A DNA stretch of 64,000 bases from Eurosta solidaginis (GCF_040869045.1 NC_090323.1:170274083-170338082); one strand, 5' to 3'. Positions 33,481 through 45,532 are shown, counted from the stretch's first letter. Numbers and translations are program-made. The notes: generated from the letters alone by a model not told the origin.

Positions 33481-35679
33481 ATTGTGGGTTTGCTAAGGCT
33501 AATGCTATTAAAATAATCAGCATACTCCAGCAATTATAATATATGGTATCATCATAGTTTAGATCTACTGCTAGAGTAATCTCCTGTAGCGGTTACAAGG
33601 GTCACGAAGAGATCCTCTATAAAGCTGACACTTAAAATGTATTGAATTTACCCGGGATAGTGATAATCCACTCAGCAGCTTGTATGGGAAAAAAGCATTA
33701 TGCTATCTTAAAACTTATGAAATGCATTCACTGCATGCGAAAAAGATCACGACAGGGCTGTGGGTATAAAGCGTTTTTAAATAGTGAATATAATGAAAAT
33801 GTCAACATTATCTTACAAACAGACCGTTCTATAGGAGCTGTTTTGTTCAACAGGTGTACAAATGCATGGTGAAAATTGAGACTTATATTGCCAATATAGT
33901 CCGCAAGAGTGTAGCAGATATTTTTTGAAATAAAATGGGATTGAAATTCTCAAATACTGCTTCTTGATTCAGTTTAACGCCTTAGCTTTATTTTGTCGTC
34001 CAACAAATACCGCCAGCGACTTGGAGATTCAAAAATATGTTAGATCGTTATTCTCTTGGTCCATCCAACGTACCTTCCTCATTCTTTGCTCCCATAGATG
34101 GGATTTGATAAGAATAACTTATGGGCCGTAGCATATTCATGCAGCCAAAACAGCCGCTTGGTAAAGCTCATGCAACCCATCGATAATACCTATTCGCTAA
34201 TCAATGACGGGGTAGCAATACATTCCGTAACTTCAGTCGAAAGTTTACGAATAAGGAGCGCCAGTCCGTAGTAAGCATGGTTTCGACTTTGTGGTCCTTC
34301 ACTCAGCATTACAATTATAATTCTCACTAACGACTAGTATTCTCATAATATCTCACCTAAAAACAAAGATTTTTCAAAATTTTTTAATTATTTAATGGCA
34401 GTTACTTAAATTTTTTAGCCAATTCTATCTAAAATATTATGAAAAATATCTCAAATTTTATTTTGTAGTTTTTTTTTTCATCATTCAGAACACCTATTTC
34501 GGCTTTTTTGAAGTTTGATTATGATGGAAGGGATTGCGAAACAAGAAAAAATTATGCAGAAACTTGTGGTCATTGCATGAATCGAAAAAGTCTCCGTAAA
34601 ATTTATGCTTTATTTGGATCAATTGGATGTAGTCCGCTTAGATCAAAGTTCTTTATACCAAGGTTACGCTGAAGTCTTTAAAATCATAAAAACCTATTTC
34701 CATATACGTACGTGTGAAAAAATTTGAGCGATTTTGATTTAATAATGATTCAAAATTTTAGAAACTAGAATTAAGTAGTTTTTATTTTTATTTTGCAATT
34801 TCTCAACAAACATCATTATTGCTTTAACGGTAATGTGGAACATCTTGGCATTAAATACTTAATTCAATTTTGGATTTTTCTTTGTGCATTTCATACTTGT
34901 TTAGCTGCTAATAAGTAGTAATTAGTTGTCTATAGAAAGTGGCTCAATCATACAAATAGACAAATTGAATTGAATTGAATTGTAGTTTTTTTCATAACTT
35001 AAGTTAATTTTTATTATTGTTTTGGTTTTCTTTTTTTGTTTCCATATTTTAAATATTATTATAGTTAATGTGACTTGAGGAAAATTGATGGGCTCATAAC
35101 TCACATACTAGTTTGTTGTTGACTCTTTTGTTGTAAGTAAATTTTAAATGAAAAGAAAATTATTTCTCCCAATTTTAAATTTTGACCAATATTTTGTTTA
35201 AGAAAAATTTTTCCAGACAGTTTTAATTTTTTAGGAATTAATATTTTTTTTTTTATACACACTTTACAAACATGTAGTTAAAAAAATATTAAAAAATTTT
35301 TTATAATAAATTTGTATTTTTTAATGCTTGTGTTTTTTTGTCTATTTTGTTGTTTACATATTAGTACATACTATCCATATAATTTAATGAATACAACAAT
35401 CTACATATAAATACATATATTATATAGATTCCAGGCTATTTTGTAGATATCGCGCTCTTGCCTACACCTTTGAAATACACAAATTTTATGCATATACACA
35501 TTATATACAGTAGTGAATACCAAAATAGCAGCAAACATTATTAATATTATTTTTTTTATACTTTTCCTTAATTTTGATTGAATTACAAATGTGTGTTTCT
35601 GAAAAGTCGCAGTCCAAGTTTTAAAATTTTCATGAAGTTTTTTTAACACTTTGTAATTTTCAAATTTTTCAAAAACGGT
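33481..35679. other. AT-rich intergenic stretch with possible decayed retroelement
   Basis: No supported gene. The part from 33950 to 34330 has a more balanced base composition and could be an old retroelement in reverse, but I found no defining motif. From 34330 to 35400 the sequence is very AT-rich. Confidence 0.35.
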
Positions 35680-36420
35680 TTTGTACATTGTGAGACTAAA
35701 ACTGTTTGAATAACAATTGTGTTTGTACACAAAATGTTTTCGAAAATTTCCAATAAAAAGTTCGCTTTTGGAAAATTCTAATTTTTTCGAAAACGTTTTT
35801 GTACTTTGTTAAACTAAAATTGTTTATTAAGTTAATTTAATTAAGTTATTAAGCCAGCTTAGCTCACAGATAAAATTGTTTAAATAACAGACGTGTGTGC
35901 TCAAAATGTTTCTGAAATTTTTTCGAAAATCTTGTTGTACTTTGTTAAACTAAAATTGTTTGAATAACAGACGTGAAATGTTTCTGAAATTTTCTAGTGG
36001 AAAGTTCAAAACGTTTACGATGTTTTGTAAATTTCGAATTTTTTCGAAAACTTTTGTATACTTTGTTAGAGTAAAATTGTTTCAACTTCAGATGTGTATC
36101 TACTTAAAATGTGTCTGAAAATTTCCAGTAAAAAAACCAAAATTTTTTTGATAACAGACGTGTGTGCTCAAAATGTTTATGAAATGTTCCAGTGAAAAGT
36201 TCAAAATTTTTTGTAAATTCTGTTGGAAATTTCGAATTTTTTTGGAAACGTTAATGTACTTTGTTAGGCTAAAACGGATTGAATAACTTATGTGTTTGTA
36301 CTCAAAATGTTTCTCGAAATTTCCAGTAAAAAACCCGAATTTTTTTTGGTATTTTCGATTTTTTTTAAAACGTTTTTGAAATTGACTTGCATCGTTTGTT
36401 ACAAAACGCACTTATTTAAA
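35680..36420. repeat. Degenerate tandem repeat of about 120 bp
   Basis: The phrase GTACTTTGTTAAACTAAAA, followed by TTGAATAACAGACGTGTG and CTCAAAATGTTTCTGAAA, recurs at about 35682, 35802, 35937, 36058 and 36255. Spacing is mostly 120-135 bp, with one longer gap. Units have diverged strongly, so the array is old. It lies about 350 bp downstream of the elongase stop codon and could be within its 3' UTR. Confidence 0.65.
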
Positions 36421-36766
36421 AAAAAATAAATATGCTTCCAATTTTGTTACCATTTTGGTATTTACAGCTGTAAATATATAACTAAATTTTACGTTTTAAC
36501 CCAAAATTTGTTATCCAACTATTTTTTTAGTGACTACTAACTTTTAACTTATATATTTTGCACAAAATTAAAAAAAATTTACATTGCAATTTTAAGCATT
36601 CATCGATTAACTCATCCACCTACAACTACAACGCCATCCCAACCAAAAAAAAATAATAACAACATAATAAAAAACGCATTTGTTCAGTATGCATTCCCCT
36701 TAATCCAACACATCTTTTTCACCACCACAGCTGCTGTGTAGATGTTTCGATGTCATATCGTTCCGC
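36421..36766 (-). other. Probable elongase 3' UTR start
   Basis: AT-rich sequence directly downstream of the elongase stop (the gene reads right to left). No clear polyadenylation signal could be chosen among many A/T-rich motifs. Confidence 0.35.
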
Positions 36767-39700
36767 TTACTGCACTTTTGGTTTCCGCGCTGCATTACCA
36801 TTCACCACACCATTACCTTCCGCCAACAGCTGTGTTGATGCTGATAATTTTGCAGTATTTTGCGCTGCCAATGATGTTGCCATATGACGTTCCTTTTTGC
36901 CAGTTGGCGACAAATAACTTTTGTAAAAGAAACGCGCAAATAATACAAAATAACTGAAATACATCGCAATCGATAAATTGATATTCGTTTGTGATATATT
37001 ACATGATTGACGTCCATGCGTCTTCAGGAATCCATGTGCCCATACATTGATCGCACAACCAATAATCATTTGTGTTAATTGTAATGATGTAATGATCATG
37101 GAAATGAAACGTGGTGGGTTGAAACGCGCCGCTTTCAAAGCATAATATGAATACATTACTGAATGTACACAATAGTTCATAACAATAAACCAACGCGCTG
37201 ACGATGTGTATTCTGTGTAGGAGAACCACGAGTAGATGAGCACCGTTATGTGGTGGTACCAGTGTAGGAAAATTAATGGCTGCTTTCGTAGTACAATGAA
37301 TATGGTGTCGCCAAGTTCAGGCAGTTTTGAGAGTACAAATAACCATGTCCAGAAACCGCAGACTCGATCTTGTTCGATGTAGCTGTAAAGAGAAGAGGGG
37401 AAAGAATTGGTTAGGAGGTTTTCAAATGAGCGACGAATCATTGGATATCAGGCGACTGGTCAGCACAAACTCAGCAACTGGAGAAAGCAGCTCAAACTGC
37501 AAACTCTTTGTAGTCTAACTCAACCATACTAGGGAAAAGTAACAATTGACAGCGATTTGTTTTACATATGTATTTCAGTAGTCAGTGCCTAGCAAAGAAT
37601 TCATTAGACCGGAACACACACAGAAACCAATAATGCAGTCAGTATCATTACGAAACTCACGGAGGTAGGGGAAAATCAAACCTTCGCGGTGGGAAAAGGC
37701 ACCTATCGATCTCAGAGTTTCCATCTGGCGGTACTTTAACAAGGTCGAGAGGAGTAAACTACTCTCGCAGTGGGTGGTCTTCGAGATGGGATGGGGTACT
37801 TTTAAATAGGAGATGATGAGAGTTGAACGAGACTACTGCGGTGGAAGAAGGCACCTATTGATTTCAGAGCTTCCTTCAGGAAGCTCTTCAACAAGGCCAG
37901 GAGGAGTAAACTACCATCGCAGTGGGAGTTCTCTAAGGTGGGGTTCGGTATATTTAAGTCGGAGACTACGAGAGCCAATCGGGCCTACTGCGTAAGCTTC
38001 TACAAAAACAGAATGTAATAAATCTGCTAGGCTCAGTAAGAACGTATCGAGTTATCCTGATCTTGCATGGAAGCAGGACGATGAGCCTTGGGAAGTCCTC
38101 TAGTTTTCTAATGGACACTTATTTTATGGATATTCCAGTTGATCAGGCATCTGATTCACTGTCAGGATCGCCAGCCTAAAAGAATGGCATAGCTCCTGGG
38201 CACCTGCGCCTTCCTACATCTGCGATCACTGACCCAACCTAATTTGATGGCATGTGACGCCAGAAGACAGTGTCCAGTCAGAATACCCGTCATCAGTCTA
38301 CAGTCCTCTCTTTAATGCTAGGAGTAACTTTGTGCACCTCTCGCCTTCTCTTAACATGGCCCAATCTAATTGGGCATCTACGGAGCAAGCTTCGAGGGAT
38401 GCGCTTTTTTTTAGCTAGCTCATCCACTTTTTCATTCCCATCTATTCCCATATGCCCTGGGATCCACTATGGATGTATGATTCTCCCTGTCCCGATTCTT
38501 TTCAGGGACTGCTTTCACTCTAACGCGCTTTAAGTCGCTGTACTATGCGAGATTATTGCCATAATTGCTACTTGGCTGTCAATATAAAGGTTGACGCTGC
38601 AGTTACCTGTCCCTCATCATACGGCTTAGCTAGCAGCCATAGTAAAATGGAATTGATTTGTTGAAGTAACACCGCCCTTGATTCAGCAAGCAGTGTTGGT
38701 GCCATCTATTCGATTGACTTGAATCCGATCAGTTTACAGTTTAGCCTAACTTAGCCTCCAAGCGTTTTTCAGGTGATTCCATTGAACAAATTGATGTTGT
38801 AAATTTATAAGAAACAGCAAAATAAACAAAGCATCCTAAGGCCAAGTACAACAAATGGAAAAAGAATATACTTTGAGTTGCGAACTTGTTTCCAAATAGG
38901 GGATACATACAAACATTCGAATCAAAGTTCTATATTTGATGACTGGACAACTTCCAGTTGATCTGCGTGGTTGTAACAGTAAAATTAGCTTGGGCAAATC
39001 TACGTCATCAGCAAAATCAGCAATTCAAGGTCAAGAAGCAAGTAACTGTTGTAATGGTTGCCTGTAACCAACACTCAACTGTCGGTAAGTAAGAACATCA
39101 TCAGACGAGTGGGAAGGTAAGATCATAAAATGAGTGAGCAGTTATATTGCGAGTTTTTTATTACTCACATACATCGAAGATGGTCAATACCAGTTAAGCT
39201 CACGTAGAGATGATTGTCAAGGATAAATTGTGGAAATTTTTCATTTTTAAAATGGAATTCCAGTTGCAACAAAAGTATGTTCGTAAGGTGTGTAGTAAAA
39301 TATATAAACACAAGTAAGGAAGGCTAAGTCCGGGTGTAACCGAACATTACATACTTAGCTGAGAGCTTAGGAGACAAAATTGTCTTTTTCATGGATACAT
39401 ACAAATGGTAATAATAAAAAGTGAAGCAACTTGCCTTTGCTATCTTTCTTCAGCTATCAATTCGTTTTATTTGAATATTTTTTTAAATATGAAAACTTGG
39501 TTAACTTTGAACCTTTGTCAAATAAGGGAAAATCACCATGTAGGAAAATGAACCTAGAACATCATCTGTCGGGTGCCGCTAATTTATTTATATATGTAAT
39601 ACCACGAACAGTATTCCTGCCATGATTCCAAGGGCTTTTGATTTCGCCCTGCAGAACTTTTTCATTTTCTTCTACTTAATATGGTAGGTGTCACACCCAT

Positions 39701-40891
39701 TTTACAAAATTTTTTCTTAAGTTATATTTTGCGTCAAAAACCAATCCAATTACCATGTTTCATCCCTTTTTTCGTATTTGGTATAGAATTATGGCATTTT
39801 TTTCATTTTGCGAAATTTTCGATATCGAAAAAGTGGGCATGGTCTTAGTCGGATTTCGCCCATTTTCAATACCAAGATAAAGTGAGTTCAGATAAGTACG
39901 TGAACTAAGTTTAGTAAAGATATATCGATTTTTGCTCAAGTTATCGTGTTAATGGCGGAAGGACAGACGGTCGACTGTGTATAAAAACTGAGCGTGGCTT
40001 CAACCCATTTCGCCCATTTTTACAAGGATTGGTAAATTTTTGTTCCACTTATGGCATTGAAAGTATTCTGGACAAATTAAATGAAAAAGGGCAGAGCCAC
40101 GCCCATTTTTAAAATTTCTTATATTTTTGTATTTTGTAGTACCATATCATTACTGGAGTTGAATGTTGACATAATTTACTTATATACTGCAGATATTAAA
40201 TTTTTTGCTAAAATTTTACTTAAACAATTTCTATTCTGCGTCATAAGGTCAATCCACCTACCAACTTTCATCGCTATAGCCGTCTTTGGTAATGAATTAT
40301 CGCACTTTTTCGGTTTTTCGAAGTTTTCGATATCGAAAAAATGGGTTTCGTTCATTTTAAACAGCGATCTGGGATGAGTGCCCAGAAATTTAAATACCAA
40401 ATTTCATTAAGATACCTCAAAATTTACTCAAGTTATCGTGTTCCGGGACAGACGTACGGACGAACATGGCTAAATGAATTTCTTTTTTCGCCCAGATCAT
40501 TTTGATATATAGAAGTCTATGTCTATCTCGATTAGTTTATGCCGGGTACAGTTATGCGAACAAAATCAATATACTCTGTGAGCTCTGCTCAGCTGAGTAT
40601 AAAAAGATGAAACAAAGATGTAACCGAGAAGAATATTAAGATAGAATTTGTTGTTGCAACTGTTTCTTAAGAAAAGTGAAAGGCCAGTAAAGCAAACACG
40701 TTTATGGTAGGTAAATCAGCGCTTTTTATTGCCACTTACGATTAGCCACTTACCTAGGAACGCAAACGGAATGGAAAAGTCCATAATGACGCAGCACATG
40801 CAAAAGTTCTGGTGCCGTTCGAAATGCGCCCATAATACTGAACATAGCGAGCATTGTATTCCAAATAATTAATGGACCGCGTAGTTGGAAC
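36767..40891 (-). CDS. Baldspot: ELOVL6-type very-long-chain fatty acid elongase, 3' exons (partial)
   Basis: Two coding exons are visible, 40891-40754 (138 nt) and 37382-36767 (616 nt, TAA stop at 36769-36767), joined by a 3370-bp GT-AG intron. The splice falls within a serine codon (AG|C). The first exon encodes FQLRGPLIIWNTMLAMFSIM and ends in FHSVCVP. The last has YIEQDRVCGFWTWLF, KLPELGDTIF, the catalytic histidine box HWYHH (37250-37264) and several hydrophobic membrane segments, ending with a polar tail. The sequence is very close to fly Baldspot. The enzyme catalyses the condensation step in the ER membrane, extending C16 acyl-CoA. The N-terminal exons were not found upstream, so they lie outside the window or beyond my recognition. 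Intron 2 contains a tandem repeat, a LINE relic and composite repeat copy C. Confidence 0.93.
37680..37990. repeat. Two-unit tandem duplication in elongase intron
   Basis: A unit of about 153 bp occurs twice (about 37690 and 37843). It contains GGCACCTAT, ATTTCAGAG or ATCTCAGAG, CAACAAGG, GGAGTAAACTAC and CGCAGTGGG. The two units are perhaps 75-80% alike. Confidence 0.6.
38030..38720 (-). pseudogene. LINE RNase H domain relic in elongase intron
   Basis: The minus strand encodes pieces of the RNase H domain of an I/R1-type LINE: IDSQVAIMAI (about 38570), WIPGHMGIDGNEKVDELAK (about 38420-38475) and TGILTGHCLLASHA (about 38250-38295). The D, E and GN-E-x-x-D landmarks are present, but several stops interrupt it. 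It is a dead copy antisense to the + strand and in the same direction as the host gene. Confidence 0.7.
39311..40599 (-). repeat. Composite repeat copy C, without satellite array
   Basis: Inverted copy of the family. It starts with CAAGTAAGGAAGGCTAAG (39311) and ends CAGCTGAGTA (40599). The body modules with TTTCGATATCGAAAA and GGGCGTGG-type blocks are present, but no 128-bp monomers separate the 3' end from the body. The GTCC microsatellite is degraded. It lies in the elongase intron. Confidence 0.85.
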
Positions 40892-41799
40892 CTAAAATTA
40901 AATAAAGAAAGAGAAATAATATTTTTTATTGAAATTATTCAGAGCTTCTGGAAAAATTAAGATGATATCTATATATATAAAATTCAAATTATGTATGTAG
41001 GTATAGGTCGGGTTGAGTCCTAAATGGATTGACCGATCACAACCAAAATTTGCACAACCCACTAGAAACCTTCCAGGGATGGTCATAGGCTAAAAATAAT
41101 TTCGATATATAAAAGGGGCGTGGCACCTGCAATACAAATGGAATCTTTGATACTGCATAACTCTGAAGGTATTCATGCTAGAACATTGAAATTCAGTAAG
41201 GAGTTATAAAGAGGTCAATCCCTAACACCACCAAGAATATATCATACTGCATATCTCTGGATGTAGTAATGGTGGGATAGTGAAAATTGGTAAGGAGCTA
41301 TACGACGTAAGTCCTAACACCTCCAGTAAAATGTGTAATTAGGGAAAAGGGGGCGTTGCACCTTCCCTACAAATTGCATTTTTCAGAAATATGGCTGCCG
41401 TACAAACTTAGGTTATTTTAACAGCTAAAGTTTGACTACAGAAATGAGTTTTGCTGTTATTCCTTTTGGACGTTTAGTAATCTGCCGCGCTTAAAATTTG
41501 TGGTCAACTTCAGTCTATCTACATCTTCTATCTATTTATATAAATAAAATTCAAATTATGTATGTATGTACATATGTAGGTATAGATCGGGTTGAGTCCT
41601 AAATGGATCGACCGATCACAACCAAATTTGCACAACCCACTAGAAACCTTCCAAGGATGGTCATAGGCTAAAAATAATTTCGATATATAAAAGGGGCGTG
41701 ACACCTGCAATACAAATGGAATATTTGATACTGCATAACTCTGAAGGTATTCATGCTAGAACATTGAAATTCAGTAAGGAGTTATAAAGAGGTCAATCG

Positions 41800-42560
41800 C
41801 TAACACCACCACGAAAATGTGGGGTGAGAGAGCAGGGGGCGTGGCACCACCCATACAAATGGAATATATCATACTGCATATCTCTGGATGTAGTAATGGT
41901 AGGATAGTGAAAACTGGTAAGGAGCTATACGACGTTGAGTCCTAACACCTCCAGTAAAATGTGGAATTAGGGAAAAGGGGGCGTTGCACCTCCCATACAA
42001 ATGGAATATATCATACTGCATATCTCTGGATGTAGTAATGGTAGGATAGTGAAAACTGGTAAGGAGCTATACGACGTTAAGTCCTAACACCTCCAGTAAA
42101 ATGTGGAATTAGGGAAAAGGGGGCGTTGCACCTCCCATACAAATGGAATATATCATACTGCATATCTCTGGATGTAGTAATGGTAGGATAGTGAAAACTG
42201 GTAAGGAGCTATACGACGTTAAGTCCTAACACCTCCAGTAAAATGTGGAATTAGGGAAAAGGGGGCGTTGAACCTCCCATACAAATGGAATATATCATAC
42301 TGCATATCTCTGGATGTAGTAATGGTAGGATAGTGAAAACTGGTAAGGAGCTATACGACGTTAAGTCCTAACACCTCCAGTAAAATGTGGAATTAGGGAA
42401 AAGGGGGCGTTGCACCTCCCATACAAATGGAATATATCATACTGCATATCTCTGGATGTAGTAATGGTAGGATAGTGAAAACTGGTAAGGAGCTATACGA
42501 CGTTAAGTCCTAACACCTCCAGTAAAATGTGGAATTAGGAGAAAGGGGGCGTTGCACCTT
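41800..42560 (+). repeat. 142-bp tandem repeats inside the Helitron
   Basis: The phrase CCTAACACCTCCAGTAAAAT recurs at 41941, 42083, 42225, 42367 and 42509, exactly 142 bp apart. Each unit has GGGGGCGTTG, CATACAAATGGAATATATC, CATCTCTGGATGTAGTAATGG-like and GGAGCTATACGACG motifs. Units 2-5 differ at only a few positions, and a diverged unit precedes them. Expansion was recent. Confidence 0.95.
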
Positions 42561-42769
42561 CACTACAAATAGGATTTTTCAGAACTATGGCTGCCGTACA
42601 GCTAAAGTTTGACTACAGAAATCAGTTTGGCTGTTATTCCTTTTATACGTTTAGTAATCTGCCGCCTTTAAAATTTATTTGTCAACTTCAGTCTATCTAC
42701 ATCTTCTATATCTATATAAAATTCGAAATTTCGAAAACAACAAAGTTTTCATAACAAGGATTCCATTAA

Positions 42770-42997
42770 TACCGACTTTACCAATTTACTATTAGGTTGG
42801 CTTTCGCAATGTCAATCAATAAAGCTCAAGGACAATCATTAGCTGTAGTAAGAGTCAATCTTACCAACTCATGTTTCACCCATGGCCAATTATACGTAGC
42901 CTGCTCCAGAGTTGGCTCATCGGAAAATATTTTTATTTATACTCCAAATAATATTACAAAAAATATTGTATATCCTATGGTTTTCAGCAATACCTAA
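42770..42997 (+). pseudogene. Helitron Pif1-like helicase C-terminal scrap
   Basis: The frame encodes RLAFAMSINKAQGQSL followed by HGQLYVACSRVGS, the terminal helicase motifs (V and VI) of Helitron RepHel proteins, and ends at 42995-42997. The replication initiator domain and most of the helicase are missing, so the element is non-autonomous. Confidence 0.8.
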
Positions 42998-43265
42998 ATT
43001 CGCAAACACACAACCTTAAAATAAGTTTAAAATTTGTGTTATTTATTTTGCATATTTTTATGGAAACGTGGGGTGAAGCCCACGGGCATAAGCTAGTACA
43101 TACATATATTAAGAAAACATAATAAAAACTACCATAATATTTTTACAAGACAGGTAAGGTTTATGCATTGAACTGCCTCCTGTGAAGGTATAGAAAACGT
43201 AAGCGAGATACTTAGCTAACTAATGTAAAATCACCCACAGAGTTTTTGGAACATGCCCGCACGTC

Positions 43266-44245
43266 CACTCAGAGAAAAACGCCGTTCTAAAATCCAGCAG
43301 CACCGGATTCAATTCAAGCTTTTCACGTTCTTACTTTTTTGTTCTTGAAAAACGAACAACCTGTTCTCAAAACAACAACCTTGTTCTTGAACTGACAACC
43401 ATTTTCTTGAAAAGAGAACGGCTGGTCTTAAAATATGAACAAATGTTCTATTAATGAGAACAATGTTCTTAAATTAAGTTCAGGAAAAAAGAAACGGTAT
43501 AATTCGTGTCCACTACAATGTTAAATACAACATTTGGCGCAAGCTTTTAAGCAGTAGTAGTGGCCAGCGGTTATGATGTTGCGGTTGAGATCGTGTGGCG
43601 CATGTTCGGTCGCTGTCAAACTCTGAAGTTTTTTTTAAAAGATTTCTATTCAATATTCTATTTTTTAACTCTTATTTTTCGTTCAGCTCCATTCACATAT
43701 GCGCAGGTAATTCTCAAACTTGTTATGAAATGTTTTAAATATATATTAAGATTGCATCATCAATTAAGAAAAATTTCTCGATAGGAGAAATATATGAAAA
43801 AATGCATATTACGCGTTTTTTCAAACCCTTTTGGAATATTATAATAATTTGTTTTGTTATTAATATTTTTTATTAATGACAAAAAAAAATTATTCATTAA
43901 TAAAAAAATAAATGAATGGTTACTACTCGAAAAAATTACCTTCCCCACTCCCCCCAAAGATCAAGCACAAACCGTTCTTGAACTGAGACCGAAAAATGTA
44001 AAATCGACCACAAATCGTTCTCGAAGACTGAGAACGCAAAATCTTAAATCAAGCCCAAGTAGTGCTTGAAATGAGCACAGAAGATTCACACATCAATACC
44101 AAAGTGGTCACAAAATACGAACGGTGTGCTTGGAAAACCTGTTGTTAAAACAAGCGCATCGGTTACGAGTTAAGAAAAAACGTACTTAACAGACTTTTGT
44201 CAACCAAAGTTCTTAATTTTGAACGTGTTTTTTTTTTCTCTGAGT
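43266..44245. mobile_element. Inverted-repeat element 1 with CACTCAGAGAAAAA ends
   Basis: The left terminus is CACTCAGAGAAAAACG (43266) followed by CGTTCTAAAATC. The right end is CTCTGAGTG (44245) preceded by a matching GAACGTG block. The interior is rich in GTTCT and AGAAC phrases (such as GAACAATGTTCTTAAA) and has no ORF of substance. A second copy occurs at 44886-56259. The target duplication is not clear. Confidence 0.75.
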
Positions 44246-44479
44246 GTAAAGCTATGCCAAACGCGATTTGAGATAAAAAACAAATAAGCGTGGTGATCGG
44301 GTTAATATTCCTCCATAAGAAGAAGAGTGCTCTACGCCACAAAATTTTGTCAGCAGTGCATAAAACAACGGTAATCGCCAAATTTCAAGAGCAAGTACTA
44401 CAGCAGCCCAAAGGTCCAGTACTGATGAGTAGAATCGCCGAATCTCTGGCTCCATCAAAAAATAGCTGGACTTATTAAC

Positions 44480-44790
44480 CATTACATTCCTCAGTAATTG
44501 GAAAAAGTAATCAATTCCTTTCCTCCACAGCAAAGGAATTGATTACATTTCAATTCCTCAAAAACAAAAAAAAAAAATACCAAAAGCAGATTCGTTTTTT
44601 TGAGGCTCGAGTACAAACAAATTTTTGTTTGTAATTGAACAAAAAAAAAAACTTTGCGCAATTGTAATTTCTTTCCCAGCATTTAATTTTCCAATTACAT
44701 TACAAGGAATGGAAAAAGTACTTTCGAATTTCCCATTCCATTCCTCAAAGGAATTGCGAAGTTAATTGAGCATTTGGAAACACCAGTGAA
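44480..44790 (+). repeat. AATTCCTTTCC/GGAATTG repeat, copy 1
   Basis: It begins near CCATTACATTCCTCAG and contains GTAATCAATTCCTTTCC, TCCACAGCAAAGG and GAATTGATTACATTTCAATT, a poly-A core, then several AATTCC/GGAATT phrases. The inverse sequence occurs at 61195-61545. No coding potential. It may be a non-autonomous DNA element. Confidence 0.6.
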
Positions 44791-45532
44791 TATAAAATCA
44801 TTATCCTTTTAAAGTTCCCAGCTAATTAAGGGCATTTCCTTTACTTCCTCCGCTATCAGAGGGTGGTGGCTATAGGAAAGCAGCATACACTCAGAGAAAA
44901 ACGCGTTCTAAAATCCAGCACCACCGGACTCAATTCAAGCTTTTCATGTTCTTACTCGTTTGTTCTTGAAAAACGAACGACCTGTTCTCAAGCCAACAAC
45001 CTTGTTTTGAACTGACAACCATTTTCTTGAAAAGAGAACGGCTGGTCTTAAAATATGAACAAATGTTCTATTAATGAGAACAATGTTCTAAAATTAAGAA
45101 CAATGTTCTTAAATTGAGTTCAAGAAAAAAGAAACGGTATAATTCGTGTGCACTACAATGTTAAATACAACATTTGGCACAAGCTTTCAAGCAATTGTAG
45201 GGGCCCAGCGGCTATGATATTGCGGTTGCGATCGAATTCGATCACCGTCAAACTCTAAATTTTTTTAAAACAATTTTTTTATGTTCTATTTTTTTTACTC
45301 TTATTTTTCGTTCAGTTCGATTCACATATGTACAGGTAATTCTCAAACTTCTTATGAAATGTTTTAAATAGTAGTAGTAGTTTGTTTTATTAAACAGAAT
45401 CTTTTTACAAAGTTGATTACAATATAAAATTTTATTTTATAACTAAACTTTGGCGTAGAGCCGTCAGTTTATAAGTACTTGTAGTAGGTTTTTCTGTACA
45501 TTATATAATAAAATATTTCTTAAATATAAGTT

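Larger units (their letters stand above)
40968..43096 (+). mobile_element. Helitron (rolling-circle transposon), mostly non-coding
   Basis: The 5' end is TC (TCTATATATATAAAATTC at 40968) preceded by A; the 3' end is CTAG (43093-43096) followed by T, fitting insertion between A and T. A terminal hairpin, GTGGG (43068-43072) and CCCAC (43079-43083), lies 9 bp before CTAG, as expected. A second copy of the 5' region begins near 41527, so the left part is duplicated: the GCCGTACA...CATCTTCTAT segment ends both halves (about 41520 and 42710). The right half contains near-identical 142-bp tandem repeats. A helicase scrap is at 42770-42997. The element lies in the upstream intron of the elongase gene. 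Confidence 0.85.

Noticed and set aside
33950..34330. BEL or LINE relic on the minus strand
   Set aside because: Base composition suggests former coding sequence, but no diagnostic motif was seen.
43400..43480. Steroid-receptor type response elements (AGAACA/TGTTCT)
   Set aside because: Half-sites are present, but the spacing is 1 bp, not 3 bp, and they lie within a repeated transposon. No evidence of function.
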